Assembly (NCBI RefSeq): GCF_007970465.1
Contig: NZ_CP042429.1
Coordinates: 3,038,001-3,102,000, forward strand
Source: Corynebacterium nuruki S6-4
GTDB taxonomy: Bacteria > Actinomycetota > Actinomycetes > Mycobacteriales > Mycobacteriaceae
DNA: 64,000 bases
Direction of reading: 5' to 3'
Below, in pieces: positions 11,941 through 20,072 of this stretch. Positions within the stretch are counted from its first letter, which is position 1, and every line of letters begins with the position of its first letter. The notes under the pieces were generated by a model. It saw only the letters and a list, made by a program, of their open reading frames with translations. It ran no database searches and was not told the origin of the DNA. A program made the translations under genes and the position numbers.

Positions 11941-12471
11941 ATGGCCGGCACAGCTGACACGTCCACCGTGCGGGTCTACGTCCCGGCGACCTTCGGCATG
12001 TTGGGGACCCTGGCCCGGGAGGAGAAGATGCCGGTGCACTCCGGGCTCGGTTTCGCCCTGACCCCCGCGCTGCGTGACTTCTACGAGGCCGGGGACGACG
12101 AGGAGATCGAGTACTCCGCATTCCTCGAGGCGGCGCGTGCGTCACTGCGCCTGCTCACCGCCGGGGACAGCGAGTTCCCGCACCGTCGTGTCGTCATCTC
12201 CGCGGACCTTCCCGCTGAGGCGGTGACGTACACCCCGGAGAAGGGTGAGTCGGTCGTCACCCTGGCACCGCCGGAGATCACCGTGGCCCAGTTGGCGGCG
12301 ATCCACGTCGACGACGAGGACAATGAAGCGGCGACCGCCGCCGCGGTCGAGGTGGTCGATGCCGCCGATCTCGGTGACGAGGACGCCGAGATCGCCGTCG
12401 GCGACGCCGAGGACAAGCTCATGAGCTGGTACGACGCCAAGGAACTCGGCGTCCTCGTCGACCTGCTCTAG
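11941..12471 (+). CDS. DUF6912-family conserved actinobacterial protein
   Basis: A 176-residue cytosolic protein of unknown function. The N terminus VRVYVPATFGMLGTLAREEKMPV is the family hallmark (located at about 11965-12035). It continues with GFALTPALRDFY, a helical AFLEAARASLRLL and RRVVISADLP, then an acidic C-terminal half (VDDEDNEAATAA, DLGDEDAEIAVGDAEDKL) ending DAKELGVLVDLL. The ATG is 2 bases after the HAD-like gene's stop, so the two form an operon. A GAGGGG about 10 bases upstream can serve as ribosome binding site. No catalytic motif is visible. Confidence 0.75.
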   Translation: MAGTADTSTVRVYVPATFGMLGTLAREEKMPVHSGLGFALTPALRDFYEAGDDEEIEYSAFLEAARASLRLLTAGDSEFPHRRVVISADLPAEAVTYTPEKGESVVTLAPPEITVAQLAAIHVDDEDNEAATAAAVEVVDAADLGDEDAEIAVGDAEDKLMSWYDAKELGVLVDLL

Positions 12472-12744
12472 TCGACCTGCGCCGGACGCCCTGCTCAGGT
12501 CGACCTGCGTCGGACGCCTTTTCCCGCTGAGGTCGTGAACTCGACCACCGGGATGATGTGGACGGCAGCTCCGGTCTCCGCGGAACGAACCGACAGGTCG
12601 ATTTTTCTGTCCCCGGACAGCGCCTGGATTCGTGAACCCGACATCCGTCGCAGCCGGCCGACCCCCGGATTCGTGAACCCGGCACCGGCACCGACCGGGT
12701 TGAGGACCGGGCGGAGGATCAGGCGGAGAGCTGCGCTCAGCGGG
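12471..12744. other. Intergenic region with two direct-repeat pairs
   Basis: 273 bases between the converging DUF6912 and rsgA genes; no gene is supported. One 20-base repeat occurs at 12471-12490 and 12499-12518 with a single change, period 28. A 15-base repeat, GGATTCGTGAACCCG, occurs at 12626-12640 and 12667-12681, period 41. A related CGTGAACTCGACC lies near 12533. A small palindrome, CTGTCCCCGGACAG, is at 12607-12620. Function unknown. Confidence 0.6.
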
Positions 12745-13764
12745 CTAGAGCTCCCACTCGTTGTTGTCGTAGAGCGTGCGCAGCAGCAGCCGCACGGCAG
12801 CGACCCGACGGGCGCTGGCGCCGGTGAGGGTGTCCAGTGCACATTCCGGATCGGCCGGGGGTCCGAGGTGGGTACAGCCGCGCGGGCAGTCGTCGACGAC
12901 GTCGCGCAGGTCCTCGAACGCGTCGATCACCTGGTCAGGCTCGATGTGGGCCAGACCGAAACTCCGGATCCCGGGGGTGTCGATGATCCAGCCGTCACGG
13001 TCCCGCCCGTCACCGCCGGGCAGGCGCAGCGCGACGGACTGGGTCGAGGTGTGCCGGCCCTTGCCGACGCCGGAGACATCGCCGGTGGCGCGGTCCGCGT
13101 CCGGGACCAGCCGGTTGACCAGTGTGGATTTTCCCACCCCGGAGTGCCCGATCAGGGCGGTGACATGGCCCGCCACGAGGTCGGTGACGGGGGTGAGGGG
13201 ATCGTCACGGCCGCAGACGACCACCCGGATGTCCAGGTCGGCGAACTCGGCGGCGAACTCCGCCGGATCGGCCAGATCCGACTTCGTCAGACAGAGCACG
13301 GGGGTCAGGCCACCGGCGAAGGCGGCGATGAGGGCGCGCTCGACGAAACCCGCCCGCGGCGGCGGATCGGCGACGGCGGTGACGATGAGCAGCTGGTCGG
13401 CGTTGGCGACGACGATCCGCTCGTAGGCGTCGTTGTCGTCGGCGGTGCGGCGCAGTACCGTGCTGCGTTCCTCCAACCGGACGATGCGGGCGAGGGTGCC
13501 GTCCCTGCCGGAGGTGTCTCCGACGACGGCCACGCGGTCGCCCACGACGACCGGGGTGCGGCCGAGTTCCCGGGCCCGCATGCAGATCGCCGGCGGTGCG
13601 TCCGCATCCGCGTCGTCGAGCACCACGCCCCAGCGGCCGCGGTCCTTCGTCACCACCATGCCGGTTGCGGCGTCCCGGTGGGACGGGCGGTCCTTGGTCC
13701 GTGGCCGTGACCCTTTCGCCGGGCGTACCCGGACGTCGGATTCGTCGTAGCGCCGTCTGCCCAT
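12745..13764 (-). CDS. rsgA: Ribosome small-subunit GTPase RsgA
   Basis: A 339-residue circularly permuted GTPase that checks late 30S maturation. G motifs occur in permuted order: G4 LTKSD, then G1 GHSGVGKST, then G3 IIDTPGIR. An OB-fold-like N-terminal domain precedes them (GMVVTKDRGRWGVVL, GDRVAVVGD). The C-terminal zinc knuckle is DCPRGCTHLGPPADPEC, with the Cys/Cys/His/Cys set intact. The ATG at 13764 has GAGGAG about 6 bases upstream and gives the family start MGRRRYDESDVR. It begins 8 bases after the aroA stop, so the two are co-transcribed, the usual actinobacterial aroA-rsgA pair. Confidence 0.94.
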   Translation of the reverse strand: MGRRRYDESDVRVRPAKGSRPRTKDRPSHRDAATGMVVTKDRGRWGVVLDDADADAPPAICMRARELGRTPVVVGDRVAVVGDTSGRDGTLARIVRLEERSTVLRRTADDNDAYERIVVANADQLLIVTAVADPPPRAGFVERALIAAFAGGLTPVLCLTKSDLADPAEFAAEFADLDIRVVVCGRDDPLTPVTDLVAGHVTALIGHSGVGKSTLVNRLVPDADRATGDVSGVGKGRHTSTQSVALRLPGGDGRDRDGWIIDTPGIRSFGLAHIEPDQVIDAFEDLRDVVDDCPRGCTHLGPPADPECALDTLTGASARRVAAVRLLLRTLYDNNEWEL

Positions 13765-13772
13765 GCTGCTCC

Positions 13773-15068
13773 TCAACCCGCGATCATCTGCTGCCAGCGG
13801 GACTCGAAGTCCGGCAGGGTTTTCGTGGTGGTGGTGATGTCCTCGATGACGATACCGGGGACCACGAGTCCGAGCACCGCACCGGCGGTGGCCATCCGGT
13901 GGTCGGCGTAGGTGTGCCACACGGCGCCGTCCGGGGCGTGGAGCGGGGCCGGGTCGATGACGAGACCGTCGGCGGTCTGGGTCACCCCGCAGCCCACGGC
14001 GGTCAGTTCGGCTTCGAGGGCCGCGAGGCGGTCGGTCTCGTGCCCGCGCAGGTGCGCAATGCCCGACAGGGTACTGGGCCCGGTCGCCAGCGCGCAGAGC
14101 GCGGCGACGGTGGGGGTCAGCTCCCCGATGTCGTGCATGTCCCAGGAGATTCCGTTCAGCGGCCCGGTACCGCGGACCAGCAGCGACCGGGTGTGTGCGT
14201 GGTACTCCACCTCGGCGCCCATGTCGGACAGGATGGTGCGGAACTGGTCACCGGGCTGGGTGGTGGTCTGCGGCCAGTCACGGACCAGCACGCTGCCGCC
14301 GGTGACGGCCGCGGCGGCGAGGAACGGTGTGGCGTTCGACAGGTCCGGTTCGACCTGCCGGTGCCTCGCCCGGACCGGGCCAGGGGAGACGTGCCAGCGG
14401 TTGAACTCCACGTCGACGTGCACGCCCGCCTCCCGCAGCATGGCCACCGTCATCTCCACGTGGGGCTGGCTGGGGATGGCGGCACCCTCGTGGACGACGG
14501 TGACGCCCTCGTCGAAGCGCGACCCGGCGAGCAGTAGTCCGGAGACGAACTGGGAGGACGCCGAGGCGTCGATGTGCACCTCCCCGCCCCGCAGTCCGCC
14601 GTGGCCGACCACCCGGAAGGGCAGCGGCGTGTCCGGGTCGCCCGAGCCGACGATGTCGGCCCCGAGCGCGGTCAGAGAATCGAGGGTGGTGGACATCGGA
14701 CGGTGCCGCGCCTCCTCGTCGGCGGTGAAGACGACCTCCCCGTCGGCGAGGGTGGCGACAGCGGGCAGGAACCGCAGGACCGTCCCGGCGAGACCGCACC
14801 GGACCTCGCCGCCGTGGAGGGGGCCGGGGACGACGGTGATACTGTCGCCGTCCCAGGTCATCGTCGCGCCGAGGGTGCCCAGGGCGTCCGCCATCAGGCG
14901 GGTGTCCCGGCTGTCGAGGGCACCGTCGATCTGCCCGGGCCCGTCGGCGAGGGCGGCCAGGACCAGTGCCCGGTTGGTGATGGACTTGGAACCGGGGACG
15001 GAGACCTCGGCATGCACCGGGGCGACGGTGGTCGGGGCGGGCCAGGGGACAGGGCGCGACGTGCTCAT
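13773..15068 (-). CDS. aroA: 3-phosphoshikimate 1-carboxyvinyltransferase (EPSP synthase)
   Basis: A 431-residue enzyme joining shikimate 3-phosphate and phosphoenolpyruvate to give EPSP in the shikimate pathway. Visible are the N-terminal [17 protein letters not shown] substrate loop, [27 protein letters not shown], and the C-terminal [15 protein letters not shown] and [15 protein letters not shown]. The length is normal. The ATG at 15068 starts [12 protein letters not shown]; a -10-like GACAAT on the minus strand (plus 15075-15080) lies 6 bases upstream, so a leaderless message is likely. It is divergent from the SRAP gene, with only 36 bases between start codons, so the two promoters overlap. 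It is followed directly by rsgA. Confidence 0.96.
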   Translation of the reverse strand: MSTSRPVPWPAPTTVAPVHAEVSVPGSKSITNRALVLAALADGPGQIDGALDSRDTRLMADALGTLGATMTWDGDSITVVPGPLHGGEVRCGLAGTVLRFLPAVATLADGEVVFTADEEARHRPMSTTLDSLTALGADIVGSGDPDTPLPFRVVGHGGLRGGEVHIDASASSQFVSGLLLAGSRFDEGVTVVHEGAAIPSQPHVEMTVAMLREAGVHVDVEFNRWHVSPGPVRARHRQVEPDLSNATPFLAAAAVTGGSVLVRDWPQTTTQPGDQFRTILSDMGAEVEYHAHTRSLLVRGTGPLNGISWDMHDIGELTPTVAALCALATGPSTLSGIAHLRGHETDRLAALEAELTAVGCGVTQTADGLVIDPAPLHAPDGAVWHTYADHRMATAGAVLGLVVPGIVIEDITTTTKTLPDFESRWQQMIAG

Positions 15069-15074
15069 GGGGCC

Positions 15075-15097
15075 ATTGTCCCACGCGCGGGTATCCT
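15075..15097. promoter_or_regulatory. Back-to-back -10 elements of aroA and the SRAP gene
   Basis: In the 36-base gap between divergent start codons, ATTGTC (15075-15080) reads GACAAT on the minus strand, 6 bases from the aroA ATG. TATCCT (15092-15097) reads forward, 7 bases from the SRAP ATG. Both would give leaderless transcripts. Confidence 0.6.
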
Positions 15098-15104
15098 CGG
15101 TCGC

Positions 15105-15773
15105 ATGTGCGGCCGCTATGTCCTCTTCAGCGCCACCGAGACCTACCTGGGTGCGGTCTCCGGACTGCTCGGCGAGCAGGTCGGCGTCCTGCCGGGGGCG
15201 GATCTGCCCGCCGTGAGCTGGAATGTCGCGCCGACCCACCGGGTGGACGTCGTCCGCCGCTGGAACGGGACGCCGCTGCTGGGGCCGGCGCGCTGGGGGT
15301 ACCCGGCCCCGTGGCTGTCCGGCGGATCCGGGGTGCTGTTCAACGCCCGCGGCGAGACCGCCTTCGACAAGCCCGCGTTCCGCGGCTCCGAACCGTGCCT
15401 GGTGGTCATGGACGGCTGGTACGAGTGGAACGCGAAGCGACCCTTCCTCGTCACCGGTGACGGGCCGCTGACCGTCGCGGGACTGTGCCGGGTGATCGAC
15501 GGCGACCTGCGGGTGACGGTGGTGACCGGCCCGTCGCAGGACCCGGTCGCCTGGCTGCACGACCGGATGCCCCATGTCCTCGGCGCCGGGGACGCCGCCG
15601 CCTGGCTCGACGGCGACCCGGACACACTGCGTGCACTGGCCGCCGGGCCGGTGCAGGGCAGTGTGCTGGCGACCCTGACGACGACGGCGGTCTCCCGGGC
15701 GGTGGGGAACGTGGCGAACAACGGTCCGGACCTCGTCGTCCCGGTGCCGGACGCGCATAATGGGGGAGAGTGA
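15105..15773 (+). CDS. SOS response-associated peptidase (SRAP, YedK/HMCES family)
   Basis: A 222-residue SRAP protein. This family covalently captures abasic sites in single-stranded DNA through Cys2, shielding them. The ORF starts MCGRYVL, leaving Cys2 as the N terminus after Met removal, which fixes the start at 15105. Other family marks: [10 protein letters not shown], the NARGET segment around 15343, GWYEWN with the catalytic Glu, and HDRMPHVL with the conserved His region. TATCCT at 15092-15097 ends 7 bases before the ATG, pointing to a leaderless mRNA. M. tuberculosis has the homologue Rv3226c next to aroA, matching this context. Confidence 0.93.
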   Translation: MCGRYVLFSATETYLGAVSGLLGEQVGVLPGADLPAVSWNVAPTHRVDVVRRWNGTPLLGPARWGYPAPWLSGGSGVLFNARGETAFDKPAFRGSEPCLVVMDGWYEWNAKRPFLVTGDGPLTVAGLCRVIDGDLRVTVVTGPSQDPVAWLHDRMPHVLGAGDAAAWLDGDPDTLRALAAGPVQGSVLATLTTTAVSRAVGNVANNGPDLVVPVPDAHNGGE

Positions 15774-15859
15774 CGGCGGCGGTCCGGAATAGCCGGGGTC
15801 CGTCGGCCGTTGGAGGGAGTGGCCCCCGTGGTCGTGCCCGAGCTGATGAGGAAGGATCC

Positions 15860-16546
15860 ATGAGTCACACAGTGAAGCGCACCGACGACAGCGACGAGCA
15901 ACTGCTCGCCCGCTTCGAGGAAGACGCGCTACCGCTGCTGGACCAGCTCTACGGAGCCGCCCTGCGGATGACCCGCAACCCGGCGGACGCGCAGGATCTG
16001 GTCCAGGACGCGTACATGAAGGCCTTCCAGGCCTTCGGGTCGTACCGCCCGGGGACGAATCTCAAGGCGTGGATGTACCGCATCCTGACCAACACCTACA
16101 TCAACCAGTACCGGAAGGCGCAGCGTCGCCCGAAGGAGACCTCGGATGAGGAGGTGACGGACTGGCAGCTCGCCGACGTGGCCTCCCACGCCTCGACCGG
16201 ACTGCAGTCCGCCGAGATCGAGGCACTCCGGCGCATTCCGGATCAGCGGATCCAGGATGCACTGATGGAGCTGTCCGATGACTACCGCATGGTCGTGTAC
16301 TACGCGGATGTCGAGGGGCTGCCCTACAAGGAGATCGCCGAGATCATGGGCACACCCATCGGCACGGTGATGAGCCGACTGCACCGCGGACGCAAGCAGC
16401 TCCGCGCGAAGCTGAAGGACGTCGCCGCGGAGCAGGGCATCGGGCTGGGGGACGCCGCCGGGACCGTGACGACTGCGGGGACCGGGGCGTCCCGGAAGAA
16501 CGCGAAGACGGCGAAAGCCGCTACGACACAGAAGACGAAAGCGTGA
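15860..16546 (+). CDS. sigH: ECF RNA polymerase sigma factor SigH (SigR-type)
   Basis: A 228-residue ECF sigma factor for oxidative (thiol) and heat stress. Region 2 spans about 20-90 with [23 protein letters not shown] and [19 protein letters not shown]. Region 4 spans about 120-180 with [44 protein letters not shown] (listed here in pieces of the helix-turn-helix at about 16260-16400). The ATG at 15860 has GAGGAAGGA 3 bases upstream; the frame is open further 5' but with no SigH-like sequence. A basic Lys/Ala/Thr tail of about 40 residues follows region 4. rshA, its anti-sigma, starts 6 bases after the stop. Confidence 0.94.
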   Translation: MSHTVKRTDDSDEQLLARFEEDALPLLDQLYGAALRMTRNPADAQDLVQDAYMKAFQAFGSYRPGTNLKAWMYRILTNTYINQYRKAQRRPKETSDEEVTDWQLADVASHASTGLQSAEIEALRRIPDQRIQDALMELSDDYRMVVYYADVEGLPYKEIAEIMGTPIGTVMSRLHRGRKQLRAKLKDVAAEQGIGLGDAAGTVTTAGTGASRKNAKTAKAATTQKTKA

Positions 16547-16552
16547 TCCACC

Positions 16553-16882
16553 ATGACTGAGAAGCCGGCGAAGACCGACTGCGACAGGCTGGTCGAGGTG
16601 CTGTACGAGTACGTCGACGGCGACTGCGACGAGGCCCTGAGGCAGAAACTCTCGGAGCATGTGGAGCATTGTCCGGCGTGCCTCGAGCAGCTCGGTATCG
16701 AGCAGCAGGTCCGGCAGCTCCTCCAGGTCCGGTGCGCGGGCCAGGCGCCCGAGGGACTGCGGGGCCGGATCGTCACCGCGCTGCGGTCGTCGTGCACCAC
16801 GGTGACGACGGTGACGACGCAGGACGGTACGGTGCAGGCCACGGAGGTCACGCAGACCCGGGTGGAGCGCGGCGTCCGGTAG
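16553..16882 (+). CDS. rshA: Zinc-associated anti-sigma factor RshA
   Basis: A 109-residue redox-sensitive anti-sigma factor that holds SigH until thiol oxidation releases it. The ZAS motif is complete as His36-x3-Cys40-x2-Cys43, with further cysteines at 10, 25 and in VRCAGQ. An amphipathic helix (DRLVEVLYEYVDGD) precedes the motif. The C-terminal part is Thr/Val-rich without a membrane segment, so it is cytosolic like RsrA. It is located 6 bases after sigH, the standard sigma/anti-sigma operon, and is followed by a strong hairpin terminator at 16921-16966. Confidence 0.92.
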   Translation: MTEKPAKTDCDRLVEVLYEYVDGDCDEALRQKLSEHVEHCPACLEQLGIEQQVRQLLQVRCAGQAPEGLRGRIVTALRSSCTTVTTVTTQDGTVQATEVTQTRVERGVR

Positions 16883-16920
16883 GTCCCGCCGCCGGGACGT
16901 GTCCGGCGTCCCCGTCACAT

Positions 16921-16966
16921 GACAGTGGGCCCGGTCCGGGATGATTCCCGGGCCGGGCCCACTGTC
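16921..16966 (+). terminator. Terminator hairpin between sigH-rshA and the bL37 gene
   Basis: A 20-base arm (16921-16940) pairs with 16947-16966 with one mismatch around a 6-base loop, ATGATT. It lies 38 bases after rshA and 33 bases after the converging bL37 stop, so it may serve both strands. Confidence 0.85.
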
Positions 16967-16999
16967 AGCGCCGTTCACGGACGGGCTGTGACACGAACG

Positions 17000-17074
17000 T
17001 CAGGCGTTCGGACGGCTGCCGTGGTTGGCCTTCTTCTTGCGGCGGTCCTTGCGCTTACGGCCACGCTTGCTCAT
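17000..17074 (-). CDS. Ribosomal protein bL37-like 24-residue basic peptide
   Basis: A very small ORF encoding MSKRGRKRKDRRKKKANHG followed by SRPNA: 24 residues, almost all basic, matching the actinobacterial 50S protein bL37 (the AURKAIP1/COX24-like family). An excellent ribosome binding site, AAGGAGGAG, lies on the minus strand at 17082-17090, 7 bases from the ATG. A TACACT -10 is at plus 17157-17162. In M. tuberculosis and relatives the equivalent gene also lies beside the sigH/whiB1 genes, as remembered. Genes this short are easily missed in annotation; composition, RBS and context together make it convincing. Confidence 0.88.
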   Translation of the reverse strand: MSKRGRKRKDRRKKKANHGSRPNA

Positions 17075-17156
17075 GGGTGACTCCTCCTTAACACTCGACG
17101 GGCGGGTGGTCAGAGTGCTCAGAGGTGAACCCGCGTGACCACCGGGTAACTCAGTC

Positions 17157-17162
17157 AGTGTA
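17157..17162 (-). promoter_or_regulatory. -10 element for the bL37 gene
   Basis: On the minus strand this reads TACACT, about 83 bases upstream of the bL37 ATG and immediately after the whiB1 terminator. The -35 would fall at the base of that hairpin and is not clear. Confidence 0.45.
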
Positions 17163-17167
17163 GCGAA

Positions 17168-17208
17168 AGGCCCTGACGGCGGGGAAATCCCCCCTGCCGT
17201 CAGGGCCT
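17168..17208 (-). terminator. Terminator of whiB1
   Basis: AGGCCCTGACGGC (17168-17180) pairs perfectly with 17196-17208, with an inner GGGG/CCCC extension around AAAT. Read on the minus strand it lies 60 bases after the whiB1 stop and is followed by TTTCG. Confidence 0.85.
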
Positions 17209-17267
17209 GTCGACCGTGCTGTGGTCCCTCTGCGGTCCCCGTGCGGTCGCTCTGCGGTGCCTACGAC

Positions 17268-17531
17268 CTACGCGGTCGCGGCGGTGCGGCGGGTGCGGCC
17301 GCGGTTGTTGCGGCGCTTCAGGGCGCGGCGCTCGTCCTCGCTCATGCCGCCCCAGACGCCGGCGTCCTGGCCGGAGGCGATGGCCCAGGCGAGGCACTCG
17401 TGGGTGACCGGGCACTTGTTGCAGACCAGCTTCGCCTTGGCGATCTGGGCGAGTGCGGGGCCGGAGTTTCCGACCGGGAAGAACAGCTCCGGGTCCTCGC
17501 TGCGGCAGATGGCTTCGTGGCGCCAGTCCAT
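17268..17531 (-). CDS. whiB1: WhiB-family iron-sulfur transcription regulator, WhiB1-type
   Basis: An 87-residue Wbl protein carrying a nitric-oxide-sensitive [4Fe-4S] cluster; WhiB1 binds the primary sigma factor and is essential in mycobacteria. The four cluster ligands are present: Cys9, Cys37, Cys40, Cys46 (ICRSE, VCNKCPVTHEC). The G(V/I)WGG turn is GVWGGMSEDER, followed by a basic C-terminal tail KRRNNRGRTRRT. The ATG at 17531 has GGAGAAGGAGAAG upstream on the minus strand. The location next to sigH-rshA and bL37 mirrors Rv3219 near Rv3221A-Rv3223c. A CRP/GlxR-type palindrome lies about 310 bases upstream. Confidence 0.92.
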   Translation of the reverse strand: MDWRHEAICRSEDPELFFPVGNSGPALAQIAKAKLVCNKCPVTHECLAWAIASGQDAGVWGGMSEDERRALKRRNNRGRTRRTAATA

Positions 17532-18022
17532 GGTGATCTTCTCCTTCTCCCCGGTCAGGGGACGTCCTTGAGACGCAGTACAGTCGTTCGGTGTGGTGGG
17601 TGGTGGCCGTCCGGGGCCGCGTGGCACGGACCGGTCGGGGACCCGTGGTGATCCGGGTCGGGTAGTCTGGGTGAACAAAGTGCGGCCGCGACCGGTAGAG
17701 TGTGGATGTCGTCACGGTCAGGGCCACAGATCGGAGTGGGGGAGGCGGGATTTCATCCGCTCGTAACCTCACGTCCCTCTCACTGTTACGTGTTAGATGA
17801 TGGCACGTCTTTCCGACTTCCGCTAGGGTTGAATCTGGATTAGTGAGTAAGCTCACAGGTTCTCGATTTGGTGATTCAGGTAAGGGTGGACTATCAGACT
17901 GATCTGTCTGTTCCGCCGGTCGCGAGGGTGGTGGGCTGTCGGTGTTCAGCCGGTGTCCGTTCGGTGTCCGTTCGGTGTCCGGCCGTGCCGGTCGCAGGCA
18001 CTCTCGGAGGTAGCATGATCCC
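17532..18022. other. Divergent intergenic region between whiB1 and a membrane-protein gene
   Basis: About 490 bases with no supported gene. It holds the whiB1 leader and promoter area, an AT-richer stretch at about 17770-17890, the CRP-type palindrome at 17842-17857, and an 11-base repeat CGGTGTCCGTT/CGGTGTCCG in about three copies at 17950-17982. A clear -35/-10 pair for either gene could not be picked. Confidence 0.5.
17842..17857. promoter_or_regulatory. CRP/GlxR-type operator
   Basis: AGTGAGTAAGCTCACA matches the TGTGA-N6-TCACA consensus of CRP-family regulators (GlxR in Corynebacterium, Crp Rv3676 in mycobacteria) at 9 of the 10 defined bases, with GTGA and TCAC perfectly inverted. It lies 311 bases upstream of whiB1 and 166 bases upstream of the gene at 18023. 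CRP control of whiB1 is established in M. tuberculosis, which supports the reading. Confidence 0.65.
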
Positions 18023-18499
18023 ATGCTTTCCGAGAAGTACCGGTTCATCCGTGCAGGTGTGCCGAATCCGCTGGTGATCCTCGCGGCCGTCTCGATCGTC
18101 GGCGGCGTGGTCGCGGCCGTCGTCTTCGGCGTCGCCTATCTCGGGTACGACGCGCCCGAGGCCGACGAGGACGTGAAGATGGACATGACGGTCACCGGGG
18201 TGATCGTGTGCGCCTTCTTCCTGTCGTGCGTGACACTCGGCATCGCCATCCTCCGCGGCAAGACCTGGGGGGTCTCCGCGGCAGTGGTCACCACCCTGGT
18301 GCTCATCCCGGTGGCGTGGAGCATGTTCACGTCCGGTCAACCGGCCCTGGGCATCCTCCTGGTCGTCCTGATCGTCCTGTCCTTCGGGCTGATCTTCAAC
18401 CCGTCGTCCAAGGAATGGATCGACAGCCGGTACGACATCCGGCAGGCCGCGAAGGACGCGAAGGCGACACGGTCGGCGAAGGCGACGCGGCGCCGTTAG
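18023..18499 (+). CDS. Small integral membrane protein, function unknown
   Basis: A 158-residue protein not recognised beyond being membranous. Four hydrophobic segments are visible at about residues 15-41 (PLVILAAVSIVGGVVAAVVF), 57-77 (VTGVIVCAFFLSCVTLGIAI), 82-101 (GVSAAVVTTLVLIPVAWSMF) and 106-125 (PALGILLVVLIVLSFGLIF). The C terminus is basic and cytoplasmic-looking (KDAKATRSAKATRRR). GGAGG at 18006-18010 lies 12 bases before the ATG, a little far; an out-of-frame ATG at 18015 sits closer but yields only a short peptide. It is a single-gene unit, divergent from whiB1 and converging on the beta-propeller gene. Confidence 0.75.
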   Translation: MLSEKYRFIRAGVPNPLVILAAVSIVGGVVAAVVFGVAYLGYDAPEADEDVKMDMTVTGVIVCAFFLSCVTLGIAILRGKTWGVSAAVVTTLVLIPVAWSMFTSGQPALGILLVVLIVLSFGLIFNPSSKEWIDSRYDIRQAAKDAKATRSAKATRRR

Positions 18500-18657
18500 G
18501 CGTACTCCGTCCCCTTTCCCGCGTCCTCCCTCTCTCCGTGTCCTTCCCCGGAATCGTCACCGATTTCCGTTCGGCCGGCCCGGGAAACCCGGATCCGGTG
18601 ATGAAGTCGGGGAAGGGTCGGAGAAGGAACGGGGAAGGCAGCCCCGATGTGCGCATC

Positions 18658-18707
18658 GCGCGACCGGAGGATGGTCCGGCAGGGGTCCGACCATCCCCAC
18701 GTCGCGC
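18658..18707. terminator. Two-part inverted repeat between converging genes
   Basis: GCGCGAC (18658-18664) pairs with GTCGCGC (18701-18707) and GGATGGTC (18669-18676) with GACCATCC (18689-18696), separated by symmetrical 4-base mismatched stretches. It sits between the stop codons of the membrane protein and the minus-strand propeller gene, so it probably terminates one or both. Confidence 0.55.
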
Positions 18708-18755
18708 AATGCCGACATTCGACCATCCTGGCCGGCGACCCCGGCCGGGCCAGGG

Positions 18756-20072
18756 TCAGCCGGGCTGCCCGCCGCTGAGCCCCACCAGTTCGTCACCGCG
18801 CTGTTCGACCACGGTCCCGCCCTGGACCCGCAGGGAGACCGGGCCGGTCCAGTCACCACGGTCGACCGGGACGGTCCGTTCCACATGCCCGTCGTTCCAG
18901 TCCACCACAGAGATACCGCCGTCGACCGGGACCAGCAGGCGGCCGGCCATGTCCGCACCGGTGCCGAGTGCGGGAACGTGGAACCGCGGGTCGAGGTTGT
19001 CGGGTCCGAAACCGGTGACCTGGTGACCGTCGAACCACGTCATGTGGTGCGGCAGGTCCGCAGTGTCCGGCAGGAACAGACCGTTGTCGGTGGTGAACCG
19101 CCCGAGATCGGCCGGAGCGCCGTCGGCCGGGTATTCGTCGTAGCTGCCGTCGGTCCGCAGCACCTGGTACCGGGCCGCCCCGTCGGCTCCGCTGTGCCCG
19201 CCGTCTCCGCTGTGCCCGCTGTGCCCGCTGTGCCCGCTGTGTCCGTCAGCCTCGCTGTCGGCGGGGACGTAGATGAGGGCGGCATGCTGGGCGACCGCCA
19301 CCAGCTGTGACCCGGCGGGCACCGAGAAGTCGTGGTCGACCTCGGGGGTTCCCGCGTCCTCGGGGTCGGCGTCCTGCAGACTGACCGACCGCTTCTCACT
19401 GCCGGGGCAGTCCATGGAGGTGGCCAGCAGGGATTTACGGGTGAGAGCGCCGATGTACCGGCAGCCCGCGGTCGGCTGCGTGCCCGGATTCACCAGGATG
19501 CCCGGCTCGCCGGCCTCCACGGTGCGCACCAGATCGGACCGCCACAGTTCCACCCGGTCGTCGGAGAGGAGACCGACATGGTCGAGTGACCGGAACAGGC
19601 CGGCGTGCGTGGCGGCGTCCGGACCGGGGCCGGAGCGGGTATCGACGTAGTCGCCGGTACCGACGCTGAAGCTGGTGACGTCCCCGCACCCCTTCGGACC
19701 CCGGTAGACGGCGACGACGCGGGACCAGCCGGCGGTGGCACCGCAGAGGTCACGGTCGCGGGTGTAGTGCCAGATCTCGTCGCCCGTCGAGGCGTCCCGC
19801 ACGGTGACGGTGCGTTTCCCGGTCGTGATGACCGAGCCGTCGACGACGACGGGGGAGGGGGTTGTGGAGGGGGTGCGCCACACCTCGGTGAGCGAGTCCG
19901 GCGGGGTGGCGGGGTCGTCCGGGACAGCGTCGGCGGTGACCGCGGCGGTGGTGTGGTCGGTGTTCCGGGCGTCGGAGAAGAACCAGGTCCCCACGGCGAC
20001 CGCGAGGACGATGACGGCGATGACCGCGGTGACCGCGAGATCGAGCCGGGTCCGGCGCTCCGGAGGTGTCAC
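18756..20072 (-). CDS. Membrane-anchored PQQ-like beta-propeller protein (Rv3212-like)
   Basis: A 438-residue protein: a short basic start, one TM anchor (LAVTAVIAVIVLAVAVGTWFF, about 12-32), then an extracytoplasmic region with propeller-type repeats (VVVDGSVITTGKRTVTVRDASTG, located at about 19770-19840, and similar blades). Scattered cysteines (DLCGA, GCGDV, GCRYIG, DCPGS) could form disulfides outside the cell. A low-complexity insert of HSG repeats (about residues 279-297) is encoded by 9-base DNA repeats at 19195-19245. The GTG start overlaps the rhlE stop by 4 bases (GTGA), so it is translationally coupled to the RNA helicase, the same pairing as Rv3211-Rv3212. Function unknown. Confidence 0.78.
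   Translation of the reverse strand: MTPPERRTRLDLAVTAVIAVIVLAVAVGTWFFSDARNTDHTTAAVTADAVPDDPATPPDSLTEVWRTPSTTPSPVVVDGSVITTGKRTVTVRDASTGDEIWHYTRDRDLCGATAGWSRVVAVYRGPKGCGDVTSFSVGTGDYVDTRSGPGPDAATHAGLFRSLDHVGLLSDDRVELWRSDLVRTVEAGEPGILVNPGTQPTAGCRYIGALTRKSLLATSMDCPGSEKRSVSLQDADPEDAGTPEVDHDFSVPAGSQLVAVAQHAALIYVPADSEADGHSGHSGHSGHSGDGGHSGADGAARYQVLRTDGSYDEYPADGAPADLGRFTTDNGLFLPDTADLPHHMTWFDGHQVTGFGPDNLDPRFHVPALGTGADMAGRLLVPVDGGISVVDWNDGHVERTVPVDRGDWTGPVSLRVQGGTVVEQRGDELVGLSGGQPG

Noticed and set aside
17200..18048. 282-codon minus-strand frame across whiB1 and its upstream region
   Set aside because: It is out of frame with whiB1 and crosses the promoter region and CRP-type site; the product has no recognisable features.
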